Under the pieces are notes generated by a model. The model was not told the DNA's origin and did not search any database. It saw only the letters and a program-made list of their open reading frames with translations. The translations under genes were made by a program, and so were the position numbers. 64,000 bases of DNA from the NCBI RefSeq assembly GCF_004137855.1, contig NZ_QBKB01000002.1, forward strand, positions 1,375,368 to 1,439,367. Direction: 5' to 3'. This DNA is from Methanohalophilus profundi. Lineage in GTDB: Archaea; Halobacteriota; Methanosarcinia; Methanosarcinales; Methanosarcinaceae. Shown one piece after another: positions 39,211-48,484 of this stretch (the first letter of the stretch is position 1; each line of letters starts with the position of its first letter).

Positions 39211-40080
39211 TCAGTGTTTGCGAATGGCCCTGTCGTTACACTCTATGGATGCCATTTCCTTGCCATCCATGAACATCCGTACTGTTCCGCCACTTTCTGA
39301 AACAGTTATCGCAACTGCCACGGTGTCCCTGGTTATAGCAGCTGCTGATACATGCCTGCCTCCCAGTCCCTTATTTATCCCTATGTCCTTTGCATCAACA
39401 TCCAGGTAACGACCTGCGGCATGCACTACTCCTTCTTTAGATATTATAAATACACCATCAAGCAGAGCAAATTCTTTAATCGATTCCCGATTGTTTTTCT
39501 TTAAGATGTTCCTTTCATCCTCAGGATGGCCTGAATAAGGGTTGAGGATCATCTGGTGGGAGCGCTGCATCACTTCTTCCAGATCACCGATTATAAAAGC
39601 TGTACCTACGGGACTGCCTTCCCTGCCTGTGTAAGCAATTTCCAGGGCAATTTTAAGAACCGCTCTTATTACTTCAGGAGAGACTCTCTGTTCAAATTTT
39701 TCCAGGGCTTTTAAGAGTGGATTCCCTGAAATATTATGGACTATCACAGCACCTGAATCATCTGTAATTACCAGTCCTACAACATTTCCTTTTTTAATAT
39801 TCCCGACTGCCTGCTCAATAGCTGCTGCATTTTCTACATCTTCTATGGAAACCGCAGTATCTCTCTGAATCTGGTTGACAATTTGTTTCAATCTTCCTTC
39901 TTCTTCGTCAAGAGGTATCAGGCTTTCAACAGCACTTCTCGATGGGTTTGCAGCAAAGTAGACGGGTATGTCACAACAAAATAAATTCCTATCAACTTCT
40001 CCTGATACGATTATTGCAGAGGCTTTAATTTGTGTTGCAGTTTCAAGTGCGGATTTTACAAGTATGTCAGCGGTGTCCAT
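39211..40080 (-). CDS. dacZ: Diadenylate cyclase (DacZ type)
   Basis: Makes c-di-AMP from two ATP. A regulatory N-terminal domain (about residues 1-120) precedes the DAC domain. DGVFIISKEGVVHAAGRYL is the DGA-like motif, changed to DGV, and GLGGRHVSAAAITRDT holds the RHxSA motif. In archaea c-di-AMP controls potassium and osmotic balance. It is 1 base from the converging pelota stop. The upstream 134 bases up to thpR are A/T-rich. Confidence 0.87.
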   Translation of the reverse strand: MDTADILVKSALETATQIKASAIIVSGEVDRNLFCCDIPVYFAANPSRSAVESLIPLDEEEGRLKQIVNQIQRDTAVSIEDVENAAAIEQAVGNIKKGNVVGLVITDDSGAVIVHNISGNPLLKALEKFEQRVSPEVIRAVLKIALEIAYTGREGSPVGTAFIIGDLEEVMQRSHQMILNPYSGHPEDERNILKKNNRESIKEFALLDGVFIISKEGVVHAAGRYLDVDAKDIGINKGLGGRHVSAAAITRDTVAVAITVSESGGTVRMFMDGKEMASIECNDRAIRKH

Positions 40081-40214
40081 TTCATCCCCGTTTTCTTTTA
40101 TTTAGATTATATTTTTGCTACTATTAATTTTTGTCTATATAATAAAATAAGGTTTAGTATCCTGTGTCGTTATTCTATTAAAGAATACCATTAATTTGAC
40201 TATGGTGATTTGGT

Positions 40215-40760
40215 TTGGTAAGAACATTTGTTGCTGTGGAGTTCCCGGTGGATTTTACGCAGATAGTAAAAGAGGTGCAGGAAAATTTCAGGGAACTGGG
40301 AAAAATGAAGATTGTCCCTGCGGAACTGGTCCATGTTACCTTGAAATTCCTGGGAGAAGTAGATGAAGGCAAAGTTTTGGATGTAGAACAATCACTTGAA
40401 AATATTTCCTGTGAGCCTTTTCAATGCCTTATAAAAGGGGCAGGGGTGTTCCCCAATGTCAGAAAACCGCGTGTATTATGGCTTGGTATCGAAGGTGATT
40501 TTGATCCTTTGCATAAGCAGGTTGAATATTACCTTGAAAAAGAAGGTTTTGAACCCGATTCACGTGAATTTACCGCTCATGCAACCATTGCACGAATAAG
40601 ACACATTCCTCGCTCCAATATGAACCAGTTTGCCAGTATAGTTAAGGAAATGGGAGATGTCGAATTCGGGAAATTTACGGTTGACAATTTCAGGCTAAAA
40701 AAAAGTATATTGACTCCAGAAGGGCCTGTATATGAAACCCTCCGGCAGTTCAACCTTTAA
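40215..40760 (+). CDS. thpR: RNA 2',3'-cyclic phosphodiesterase ThpR
   Basis: A 181-residue 2H phosphoesterase with both HxTx motifs, HVTLKFLGE and HATIARI, the first about 44 residues in and the second about 122. It hydrolyses cyclic phosphates left by tRNA splicing. The start is TTG at 40215, with GGTGAT just before it. An upstream ATG would be out of frame. The gene is monocistronic or ends a short unit; apbE converges from the other side with one base between. Confidence 0.9.
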   Translation: MVRTFVAVEFPVDFTQIVKEVQENFRELGKMKIVPAELVHVTLKFLGEVDEGKVLDVEQSLENISCEPFQCLIKGAGVFPNVRKPRVLWLGIEGDFDPLHKQVEYYLEKEGFEPDSREFTAHATIARIRHIPRSNMNQFASIVKEMGDVEFGKFTVDNFRLKKSILTPEGPVYETLRQFNL

Positions 40761-40761
40761 A

Positions 40762-41772
40762 TTATTCATATTTAGCAAACCCGCTTGACCGGCTAATTTC
40801 TTTTTCACTGTTTATAAGGAGGCATTCCACTCCTTCCAGCTTTTCTATCATTTCAAGCCCTTTTTCTTCTTTCATCACAAAAACAGTAGTTGCAAGTGCA
40901 TCTGCCTCCATGGCTGTAGGAGCTATTATCGTTGCACTGATCAGGTGTGAAACCGGGTAGCCTGTGCGAGGATCTGCGATGTGTGATACGCTGGCGGACT
41001 TGTTGTAGTAGCGTTCGTAGTTGCCGCTGGTCGCAACAGCTATATTGCGGGCATTGATTATTGTTATTGGTTTTGCTTTTTTATCCGGGTCCTGAAGGCC
41101 TATGGACCATTCCTGTCCATCGGGTTTTTCTCCTATATATCGTCCGTCTCCACCAGCATTGACAAATCCGTCTTCAATTCCGTTTTCCTGCAGGCTTTCT
41201 ATTGCCCTGTCTACAGCATATCCCTTGGCAATTCCTCCAAGAACGATTCCCATATTATTTCCAATAATTATTGTGTTGTCATTTATGGTAATATTCGAGG
41301 AATTTACAAGGGAAAGTGTGTTGTTTATTTCTTTTTCTGAAGGGGGGACATTGGGTTTATCGGGTCCGAATTTGCTTGCCCAGAGGTCCAGTACAGGCTT
41401 TACAGTTATGTCAAATGCCCCGTCGCTGATCTGTGAATAGTAAATTCCACGTTCAATTACGTATATCAGATCATCACTGGCATTTTCTATATCCTTGTTC
41501 TCATTGAGGATGTATATTTCACTGCTGTTGTTATAGGAATCAAGCAGGTTGGATGCCCTTTCCATTTTCATGAAAGCATCTTCAATGCTGTTATATGCAT
41601 GTACTTCATTGTTGTCCACAACCGTTATTGTGACACCTGTGTCCATCAGCATTCTTGTCTGGCTATATGTGCGGTATTCTTCAGGATTATCTTCTGAGGT
41701 GGATTGCACGAATGCAAATCCAACAGTTATAATGATTATTAATGTAAGAATCAACATGTATTTCGGGTTCAT
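40762..41772 (-). CDS. apbE: ApbE-type FAD:protein FMN transferase
   Basis: Attaches FMN to threonine of target proteins such as RnfG and RnfD. A signal anchor (MLILTLIIIITVGFAFVQS) leads to the exported enzyme. MLMDTGVTITVVDN, VLGGIAKGYAVDRAI, FVNAGGDGRYIG and HIADPRTGYPVSHLIS are ApbE motifs, including a Mg-binding DxxT-like MEADALATTVFV. It sits just upstream of and divergent from the rnf operon, whose RnfG carries the acceptor motif. Confidence 0.92.
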   Translation of the reverse strand: MNPKYMLILTLIIIITVGFAFVQSTSEDNPEEYRTYSQTRMLMDTGVTITVVDNNEVHAYNSIEDAFMKMERASNLLDSYNNSSEIYILNENKDIENASDDLIYVIERGIYYSQISDGAFDITVKPVLDLWASKFGPDKPNVPPSEKEINNTLSLVNSSNITINDNTIIIGNNMGIVLGGIAKGYAVDRAIESLQENGIEDGFVNAGGDGRYIGEKPDGQEWSIGLQDPDKKAKPITIINARNIAVATSGNYERYYNKSASVSHIADPRTGYPVSHLISATIIAPTAMEADALATTVFVMKEEKGLEMIEKLEGVECLLINSEKEISRSSGFAKYE

Positions 41773-41955
41773 GCGAAGGGAAATGAGGTGTTTTATTTTA
41801 AACTTAATTCGAAATCTATAAATATATTCAATTGGTCAGTTCTGCCTTAATAATAACAAATCACGATTATGTAATCATTCCTGCTTTATGGTTGTATACT
41901 CGCCACAATGGCGGATGTCTGATGCGCAAGCAGGTTATATAGAAGGAATATATTG

Positions 41956-42021
41956 TTGCCTGAATGGCTCGATTGGTATTATGACCAGTATCTGAAGAAG
42001 TTGCAAAATTATAATGTGTGA
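41956..42021 (+). CDS. Possible 21-residue leader ORF before the cytochrome gene
   Basis: TTG at 41956 is preceded by AAGGA (41943-41947) at a fair spacing. The frame ends TGA at 42019-42021, six bases before the cytochrome ATG. The peptide is rich in Trp, Tyr and Asn. It may be chance; no family is known. Confidence 0.25.
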   Translation: MPEWLDWYYDQYLKKLQNYNV

Positions 42022-42026
42022 TCTTT

Positions 42027-43610
42027 ATGGCAAGTTTGAAAGCAAGTCTCGTTGCGGTTTCATTTATCGTCCTTGTATTAGCAGGGATAAACCTGTATTT
42101 GGGATACAGTGGAAACGATCTTCTTGCACAGCACTATATGACAGATGGAGAATGGACAGACTCAAGTTGTGGCGGCTGTCATATGGGTGTGTATGAAGAA
42201 GTTGCCGAGTCCTCTCATGTACAGAGGGACATCGCCCAGTGGGAACCCCTAACCAACTATCAAGTTGATGTTCAGGGAGAAGAACAGTGGGTGAAAGAAT
42301 ATGGGCGCTATCATCCGGGCGGGGGTGAACTGGAAGAATACGGCGTTGATATCGATTGTATGAGCTGCCATGAACAATATGGCTTATACGATGCTGAAAA
42401 GAGAGCAATGGCTTTTGAATCAGGTAATTTCTCCGCTGCCAACGATGCTGCTTTGGAAGATGCCATTCCTGTGGTTCAGCAGGATCCTTTGCATGTGGCC
42501 ACCTATACCCTTGATGTGGTAACGCCTCTGCCAATGCTCGTAGCTTTCCATGATGCTGTGAATGCTGCCCCGACCAAGACTTCATGCATAGACAGCTGTC
42601 ATGAGATGAATGTCCCGACAACTGCTGTGATGTGGGCTTCAGAGGACTACGAAGAATACGATGTGCATGCTGAAGTCAACTGTGTGGAATGTCACACTAC
42701 AGAAGAACACAACATTGCCGGTAGTGAAATACCTGAACCGGAAACCGGAGATAATCAGATCAGCAATGGACAAGAGGAGTCGGTGCACGGTGAACTGGTT
42801 TCTATGAAAAGTTGTGAGGATTCTGATTGTCATGAGGGAATCTCTCACGGCCCAATTGCAGATGCTCACCTGGAATTCCTGGAATGCCAGTCGTGTCATA
42901 TCCCGGCTCTCCCGGGTGGTGAATTGCCCGGTGGAACTCCACTTCAGTTTTTTAACTGGTCCTCAGGCGAACGTGTGGATTCTCACAGAATGGAAGACTT
43001 TGCTCCACAACTTGCCTGGTCCGATGGTGTAAAGGAAGGTAAACTCAATTTGCCCGACAGCAAGAATGACAGTGGTGTGAAACTTGCTCCTTTCAATGTG
43101 GTAACAGGTAGCTGGTGGGATGCAGGCCAAGATCCCGATGTCCTTGCCAATCCGCATACCAGTGCTTCAAAGGGTAATCCGATACCGACATCCGAGGTAA
43201 AGGCAGCTGATTCAAATGGTGATGGAACGGTAACTTCTGAGGAAATGCAGACTTATGATGGTGACAGTGATGGTACACCGGATTATCCGAATGCTGTCCT
43301 GAGGCAGGTTGATCTTCACTATAAGCTGGGACACAATATTGCAGGTTCTGAAACCGGAATGGCCGAGCCTCTTATGTGTGATGACTGCCATGGGGTCTCT
43401 GCTTCGGAAACTCTTCAGCAAGTCCACTTTGAGGAAAGGCCGGATTGTCTTACCTGTCATGAAGTGCAGCCTGTAATTGACTGGGCGGCTCTTGGATATG
43501 ACAGTGATCCTGCAGAAACCGATCCTCCAACCAATTTCTCCGCAAAGACCATAGATATTACAATACCCGGGGCAAAGCCACCTGAGGTAGAAAGGGAGCC
43601 TGCATTCTAA
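42027..43610 (+). CDS. mmcA: Multiheme c-type cytochrome (MmcA-like) with EF-hand
   Basis: A 527-residue membrane-anchored cytochrome c. An N-terminal hydrophobic segment (SLVAVSFIVLVLAGINLYLG) leads outside the cell. Six CxxCH hemes are clear: CGGCH, CMSCH, CVECH, CQSCH, CDDCH and CLTCH. Two looser sites, CIDSCH and CEDSDCH, could add two more. A canonical calcium EF-hand (DSNGDGTVTSEE) lies late in the protein. It lies 14 bases before rnfC, as does MmcA in Methanosarcina acetivorans, where it serves extracellular or membrane electron transfer. Confidence 0.9.
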   Translation: MASLKASLVAVSFIVLVLAGINLYLGYSGNDLLAQHYMTDGEWTDSSCGGCHMGVYEEVAESSHVQRDIAQWEPLTNYQVDVQGEEQWVKEYGRYHPGGGELEEYGVDIDCMSCHEQYGLYDAEKRAMAFESGNFSAANDAALEDAIPVVQQDPLHVATYTLDVVTPLPMLVAFHDAVNAAPTKTSCIDSCHEMNVPTTAVMWASEDYEEYDVHAEVNCVECHTTEEHNIAGSEIPEPETGDNQISNGQEESVHGELVSMKSCEDSDCHEGISHGPIADAHLEFLECQSCHIPALPGGELPGGTPLQFFNWSSGERVDSHRMEDFAPQLAWSDGVKEGKLNLPDSKNDSGVKLAPFNVVTGSWWDAGQDPDVLANPHTSASKGNPIPTSEVKAADSNGDGTVTSEEMQTYDGDSDGTPDYPNAVLRQVDLHYKLGHNIAGSETGMAEPLMCDDCHGVSASETLQQVHFEERPDCLTCHEVQPVIDWAALGYDSDPAETDPPTNFSAKTIDITIPGAKPPEVEREPAF

Positions 43611-43624
43611 GGAGCTGGTATCAA

Positions 43625-44980
43625 ATGGCAGAAATAAATGTAATGGAAACAATCCCTGAAAAAATGATAATTCCTCTCAAGCAGCACAATGGGGATATTT
43701 GTGAACCTCTTGTAAGCAAGGGGGAAGTTGTTAAGGTTGGCCAGAAGATCGGTGAATGTCCCTCTGATAAATGTGCTGCAATCCATTCCAGTGTCTGCGG
43801 GGAAGTGGTTTCAGTTGAGGAAAGTTCACATCCATCCGGCAACAGGATAAACAGCGTAGTTATACAGCCCATAGAAGAAACAGAATGTGAAGATTTCACT
43901 CCTTTCAAAGATTCCGGTAAGGAGCAGTTAATCTCGGCTATCAAAGAGGCAGGTATCGTGGAAAATTACGGTAATCCCACTCACCTGGTATTGAATCCTC
44001 CTGATTGTGATATCGATACAGTTTTGATCAATGCCACCGCATCGGAATGGGTCGGTCATAACTATGAAACTCCCCTGGAATATGCATCACAGATGCTTGA
44101 TTCACTCCGTTTGTTGATGAAAGCTGCCGGTGCCAGCCGGGGGGTCATTGTTCTGAGAAATGATGATAAAGATTCAATCGATGCCTTTGATGGCCTGGAT
44201 TATGAGGGTAAAACTATAATGGTGGCCCCTCTTCTCGGTAAAAGAAGGGTTGATTATTATTTCAATGACCAGAATACTGATATCATCGTAGTTTCACAGG
44301 ACAAAATATACGGCAAAAATATTTTTGAATATTTCACTTATAATGTGACGGGCAGGAAAGTATCTTTCCGTTGCACTCCTGCCAGTGCAGGGGTTGCTAT
44401 ATGTGGAGTAAAATCCGCAAAAGCCATTCATGACCTGGTCAATACCGGAATGCCATATATAGAAACGGTGGTTACTGTTTCCGGTCAGGTGAATAACCCT
44501 CAGCATCTACTGGTAAAAATAGGTACCACATTCAGGGATGTCATAGAAGCCTGTGGTGGTTATAGTGGTGAACCTGCGAAACTGATCTCAAATGGTGTAA
44601 TCACAGGAGTGGCACAGTATGAGGAAGAAGTCCCGGTTACCAAAATGACTACCTCGATTATAGTTCAGGGTAAAGATGAAGTACGAAAGGATATTTCGAA
44701 GGAATGTATCCATTGTGCCCGCTGTGTCGACGTGTGCCCCGTAGACCTGATCCCAAACAGGATAGCAGCTCTTGCAAATCAGGGTCGTTTTGATGAATGC
44801 AAGCAGATGCATGTGGAAAATTGTATAGAATGCGGTAGATGTTCCTCGGTATGTCCCAGCAAGATACACATAATGCAGTTGCTACAGTATTCCGAGGAAG
44901 CTATTGCAAAAGCATATGAAGATTTGTCTGAAAAGGAATCATCGAATCTTAAATTAGGATGTGCATGCGGAAGTGAATAA
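43625..44980 (+). CDS. rnfC: Rnf complex subunit RnfC
   Basis: The peripheral iron-sulfur and FMN subunit of Rnf. It opens KMIIPLKQHNGDICEPLVSK. The C-terminal half carries two [4Fe-4S] sites: CIHCARCVDVCP and CIECGRCSSVCP. It ends with a Gly-Cys-rich KLGCACGSE. The 451 residues match known archaeal RnfC. It starts 14 bases after the cytochrome stop. Rnf oxidises reduced ferredoxin with ion export. Confidence 0.95.
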   Translation: MAEINVMETIPEKMIIPLKQHNGDICEPLVSKGEVVKVGQKIGECPSDKCAAIHSSVCGEVVSVEESSHPSGNRINSVVIQPIEETECEDFTPFKDSGKEQLISAIKEAGIVENYGNPTHLVLNPPDCDIDTVLINATASEWVGHNYETPLEYASQMLDSLRLLMKAAGASRGVIVLRNDDKDSIDAFDGLDYEGKTIMVAPLLGKRRVDYYFNDQNTDIIVVSQDKIYGKNIFEYFTYNVTGRKVSFRCTPASAGVAICGVKSAKAIHDLVNTGMPYIETVVTVSGQVNNPQHLLVKIGTTFRDVIEACGGYSGEPAKLISNGVITGVAQYEEEVPVTKMTTSIIVQGKDEVRKDISKECIHCARCVDVCPVDLIPNRIAALANQGRFDECKQMHVENCIECGRCSSVCPSKIHIMQLLQYSEEAIAKAYEDLSEKESSNLKLGCACGSE

Positions 44981-44981
44981 C

Positions 44982-45905
44982 ATGACTCTTACAATCTCAG
45001 CTCCCCCTCATATCAAGCAAGACACTACATTCAGAAAAATAACCTGGATTAAATATTTGGCTCTTCTGCCGGTAAGTCTTGTATCGGTTTACTTTTTCGG
45101 ACTACATGCCCTTGCTCTTATCCTTGCAGGAATTGGTATGGCGGTAGTTACGGAAGTGGTAATACAGAAAGCCTTCAAAAAGGAAGTTACAGTAACCAAT
45201 GGGCATGCCCCATTGATAGGGCTAATGGTTGCCCTCTTGGTGCCAGGTGAAGCTCCTCTATGGATTCCGATTGTAGGTGCCTTCTTTGCAGTAGCTATTG
45301 GAAAACACGCCTTTGGCGGTATAGGCTCATATATTTTCAATCCTGTACTTGTTGCCTGGGTTTTCCTGCAGCTGGCTTACTGGTCTGCCATGCATCCTGC
45401 ATCCTTCCCGGAATTGGGTGGCATATCCGATCTGTTTCTTGAAAATGGAGCAGGTATGCTTGTCGGCGTATCCCCGATTGCTTTAGTTGGCGGATTATAT
45501 CTGATTCTAAAAAGATATGTAGAATGGAAGGTCCCGCTTTTTTACGCATTGACAACCCTTGTGCTTGCCCTGTTGATAGGGGATAAGATCGGTCATGTGG
45601 TAACCGGTGCATTTATTTTTGGTGTGTTATTCCTTGCAACTGATTCTCCTTCATCTCCCGTAACAAAGAACGGAAGAATTATTTATGGTATTCTCTGTGG
45701 CCTGTTGACTGTGATATATGGTCACTTTGCAAACTATGTATTTGCGGTTTTCTATGGTATATTCCTGGCAAACTGTGTAGCAGCATTTATTGATAATAAC
45801 ACTCTGCCTCGCTCATTCGGGGAAGAATCCTTACTTCAACGTAAATACCGCCGACTGGTGAATAAAATACCCCTTGAAAAACTGGGGGTGAAAATTGATG
45901 ACTGA
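44982..45905 (+). CDS. rnfD: Rnf complex subunit RnfD
   Basis: An integral membrane subunit of Rnf. Starting at ATG 44982 (GGAAGTGA upstream), 307 residues hold about eight hydrophobic stretches. WIKYLALLPVSLVSVYFFG and GHAPLIGLMVALLVPGEAP are typical. YIFNPVLVAWVFLQLAYWSA is also conserved, as is ATDSPSSPVTKNGR, the region where an FMN is attached in bacterial RnfD. rnfG begins eight bases before its stop. Confidence 0.94.
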   Translation: MTLTISAPPHIKQDTTFRKITWIKYLALLPVSLVSVYFFGLHALALILAGIGMAVVTEVVIQKAFKKEVTVTNGHAPLIGLMVALLVPGEAPLWIPIVGAFFAVAIGKHAFGGIGSYIFNPVLVAWVFLQLAYWSAMHPASFPELGGISDLFLENGAGMLVGVSPIALVGGLYLILKRYVEWKVPLFYALTTLVLALLIGDKIGHVVTGAFIFGVLFLATDSPSSPVTKNGRIIYGILCGLLTVIYGHFANYVFAVFYGIFLANCVAAFIDNNTLPRSFGEESLLQRKYRRLVNKIPLEKLGVKIDD

Positions 45906-46467
45906 GTCTCGTAAAGATATTGCAGTAATCATAGGAAAGCTGGTTCTTGTTGGTCTGGTTGCAGCTCTACTGCTAGGCCTGACCTATGTGCCTACACAGG
46001 AGCAGCTTGAGAAAAATGAAATGGCAGCCAAAAAAGAGGCTCTCCCCCAGGTAGTTCCTTCTGCTTCTGATTTTGAACCAGTGTATGGCAATGAGGTAAA
46101 TGAAGATGGGGATCGCAAGATTCTTTATTACAAAGCACTGGATTCATCGGGTAATCTGGTAGGTTATGCTTTCTTCAAGACTCAATCCGGTGCTCAGGAT
46201 GTGATTCAACTGGTAGGGGGGGTAGATGCTTCTTTCAATAAAGTAACAGGAATGGAAGTAATGAAGCATTCCGAAACACCGGGTCTTGGTTCTAAAATTA
46301 CGGAAGAGGATTTTAAGGGTCAGTTCCGGCAACTCCCCATAGGTGACCTTCAGCTTTCCAGTGCCGGTGGTTCAATTGATTCTATTACAGGTGCAACAAT
46401 ATCCTCGAAGGCTGTGGTGGATGGCCTAAATGCAAAGATCGATGATGTAAAGGAGCAAGAAACGTAA
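45898..46467 (+). CDS. rnfG: Rnf complex subunit RnfG (FMN-binding)
   Basis: Carries covalent FMN on the outer face of the membrane. One N-terminal membrane segment (LVLVGLVAALLLGLTYVPT) precedes an FMN-binding domain with HSETPGLGSKITEEDFKGQF. The acceptor motif DSITGATISSKAV contains the flavinylated threonine. ATG 45898 is preferred; a TTG one codon upstream gives one more residue. ApbE near 41 kb would attach the flavin. Confidence 0.95.
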   Translation: MTESRKDIAVIIGKLVLVGLVAALLLGLTYVPTQEQLEKNEMAAKKEALPQVVPSASDFEPVYGNEVNEDGDRKILYYKALDSSGNLVGYAFFKTQSGAQDVIQLVGGVDASFNKVTGMEVMKHSETPGLGSKITEEDFKGQFRQLPIGDLQLSSAGGSIDSITGATISSKAVVDGLNAKIDDVKEQET

Positions 46468-46480
46468 AACAGGTGATACT

Positions 46481-47098
46481 ATGAGTAAAGCATTCAACGA
46501 ATTCATTCGTGGAATTACAAAAGATAATCCCATATTTGCCCTTGTACTGGGTTTATGTCCTGCTCTGGCGGTAACTACATCGGTGAATAATGCGATAGGA
46601 ATGTCTGCTGGTACAGCTTTTGTATTGGTCGGAGCCAATCTAATGGTTTCTGCTTTGAGAAATCATATTCCATCCACTGTAAGACTTCCGATCTTTATCC
46701 TCATCATTGCTACATTTGTGTCCATCGTGGACATGGTTATGGAGGCCTATACACCTTCTTTATATGCAGCACTGGGTGTTTTTATTCCCTTGATTGTTGT
46801 AAATTGTATAATTATTGGACGTGCGGAGGCTTATGCTAATAAGAATAACATGTTTTACTCCCTGATAGATGCACTGGGAATTGCTACTGGTTTCCTTCTG
46901 GCTCTGGTTACAATAGGTGGTATTCGTGAACTTCTGGGTACCGGTCAGATTGTAGTGTTTGGCCAGATGATTGTGAACATTCCGATGATAACTCCTGCTT
47001 CTTACATGATCCTGCCTCCGGGAGCTTTCCTTACAATAGGTATTCTTATGGCTATTATCAATCACAGGCGTGCAAAAAAACTTGCAAGAGGTGAATAA
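46481..47098 (+). CDS. rnfE: Rnf complex subunit RnfE
   Basis: A 205-residue membrane subunit of the RnfA/RnfE/NqrD/NqrE fold with six hydrophobic segments. It opens FNEFIRGITKDNPIFALVLGLCPALAVTT, and NCIIIGRAEAYANKNN is the conserved loop. Its cysteines contribute to the buried iron-sulfur cluster shared with RnfA. Its stop is one base before the rnfA ATG. Confidence 0.95.
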   Translation: MSKAFNEFIRGITKDNPIFALVLGLCPALAVTTSVNNAIGMSAGTAFVLVGANLMVSALRNHIPSTVRLPIFILIIATFVSIVDMVMEAYTPSLYAALGVFIPLIVVNCIIIGRAEAYANKNNMFYSLIDALGIATGFLLALVTIGGIRELLGTGQIVVFGQMIVNIPMITPASYMILPPGAFLTIGILMAIINHRRAKKLARGE

Positions 47099-47099
47099 A

Positions 47100-47686
47100 A
47101 TGGTAGAAAAAGCTCTATTTGCCATTTTCATGGAAGGTCTTTTCGTAAAGAATTTCCTCATAATACAGTTTCTTGGACTGTGCTCATTCCTTGGTGTAAC
47201 CAAAGATACCAAGAGTGCAGCAGGTATGTCCGGGGCTGTTATTTTTGTTATGACATTGGCATCAATTGTTTCATATGTAATTTATACTTTCGTCCTCGTT
47301 CCACTGGATCTTCAGTTTTTGAGACTTATCAGTTTCATTGTAGTAATTGCTGCTCTGGTGCAGCTTGTTGAATTCGTAGTGCGGAAGAATATCCCTTCCC
47401 TGTACAGGTCACTTGGTATCTACCTTCCCCTTATTACCACTAACTGTGCGGTTTTGGGTGTGGTTTTGCTGAACGTTATGAATGAATATTCATTCCTGCA
47501 GAGTCTTGTATTTGGTATATCGGGAGGGCTGGGCTATACAATCGTCATGGTAATGATGTCTAGTATAAGGGAAAAACCACAATTCTTCCTGTACCTTCTG
47601 CAATGAGGGGCCTTCCTCAGGCATTTCTGATTGCTGCAATGCTTTCGATGGCTTTTGTTAATTACTTCAAGGTGATACCCTTATGA
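47100..47686 (+). CDS. rnfA: Rnf complex subunit RnfA, frameshifted near the end
   Basis: A membrane subunit paired with RnfE. It opens ALFAIFMEGLFVKNFLIIQF and has LGLCSFLGVTKDTKSAAGMS and TTNCAVLGVVLLNVMN, with conserved cysteines. Without repair the frame ends at 47606 after SIREKPQFFLYLLQ. One missing A in the five at 47572-47576 gives the expected ending (VPSAMRGLPQAFLIAAMLSMAFVNY), closing with TGA at 47684-47686. That ATGA overlaps the rnfB start. ATG 47100 is chosen over an in-frame start 30 bases earlier. Confidence 0.92.
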
Positions 47687-48480
47687 GCATGCCAATCCTG
47701 CTTATCCAGTCAATGGCCACTCTAGGAGGCCTTGCCCTTGCAATCGGTGTTATGCTGATTGTTGCTTCCAAAAAATTCAAAGTTGATGTAAGCCCTCTTG
47801 TGGAAGAAGTAAATGAAATTTTGCCAGGTGTAAATTGTGGTGCATGTGGTTATGCCGGATGTGCTGATTTTGCTGAACATGTGGTGGAAGACAATGCCCC
47901 ACTTACCGGATGTCCGGTCGGCGGTTTTGATGTAGCAAAGGAAATAGGGGGTATTCTAGGCCAGGAAGTTTCTGAAGGTGAAGCTGAATACCCTTATGTT
48001 AGATGCAATGGCGGTGTGCACTGTGTGGACCGATTCAATTATGAAGGTATTGAAGATTGTAAAGCCGTAATGATGCTTTCTGAAGGTGAAAAAGGTTGTA
48101 ACTACGGATGTATGGGTCGTGGAACCTGTGTACGGGCTTGTCCATTCGATGCTATATATATTGGTGATGACCGTTTGCCCAAAATTAACAAGAATTTGTG
48201 TACAAGTTGCGGTCTTTGTATTGAATCCTGTCCCAACGACATCCTTGTATTTGCAAAGGAGTCAGAAAAGGTGCATGTAGTTTGCATGTCCCATGACAAA
48301 GGAAAGACTGTAAAAGCGGTATGTGAAAACGGTTGTATTGGTTGCAAACTTTGTGAGAAAGCATGTCCTGTAGATGCAGTACATGTAACCAAATTCCTTG
48401 CAGAGATCGATCAGGAAATGTGTATATCCTGTGGTAAGTGTGTGGAAAAGTGCCCTCAGGGCTGTATTGAAATGAGGTGA
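47683..48480 (+). CDS. rnfB: Rnf complex subunit RnfB
   Basis: The entry point for ferredoxin electrons. One N-terminal membrane anchor, then the Fe-S domain VNCGACGYAGCADFAEHVV. A string of ferredoxin-type clusters follows: CNYGCMGRGTCVRACP, CTSCGLCIESCP, CIGCKLCEKACP and CISCGKCVEKCP. The 265 residues match archaeal RnfB. It begins inside the ATGA overlap with rnfA. Confidence 0.95.
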   Translation: MSMPILLIQSMATLGGLALAIGVMLIVASKKFKVDVSPLVEEVNEILPGVNCGACGYAGCADFAEHVVEDNAPLTGCPVGGFDVAKEIGGILGQEVSEGEAEYPYVRCNGGVHCVDRFNYEGIEDCKAVMMLSEGEKGCNYGCMGRGTCVRACPFDAIYIGDDRLPKINKNLCTSCGLCIESCPNDILVFAKESEKVHVVCMSHDKGKTVKAVCENGCIGCKLCEKACPVDAVHVTKFLAEIDQEMCISCGKCVEKCPQGCIEMR

Positions 48481-48484
48481 TTTG

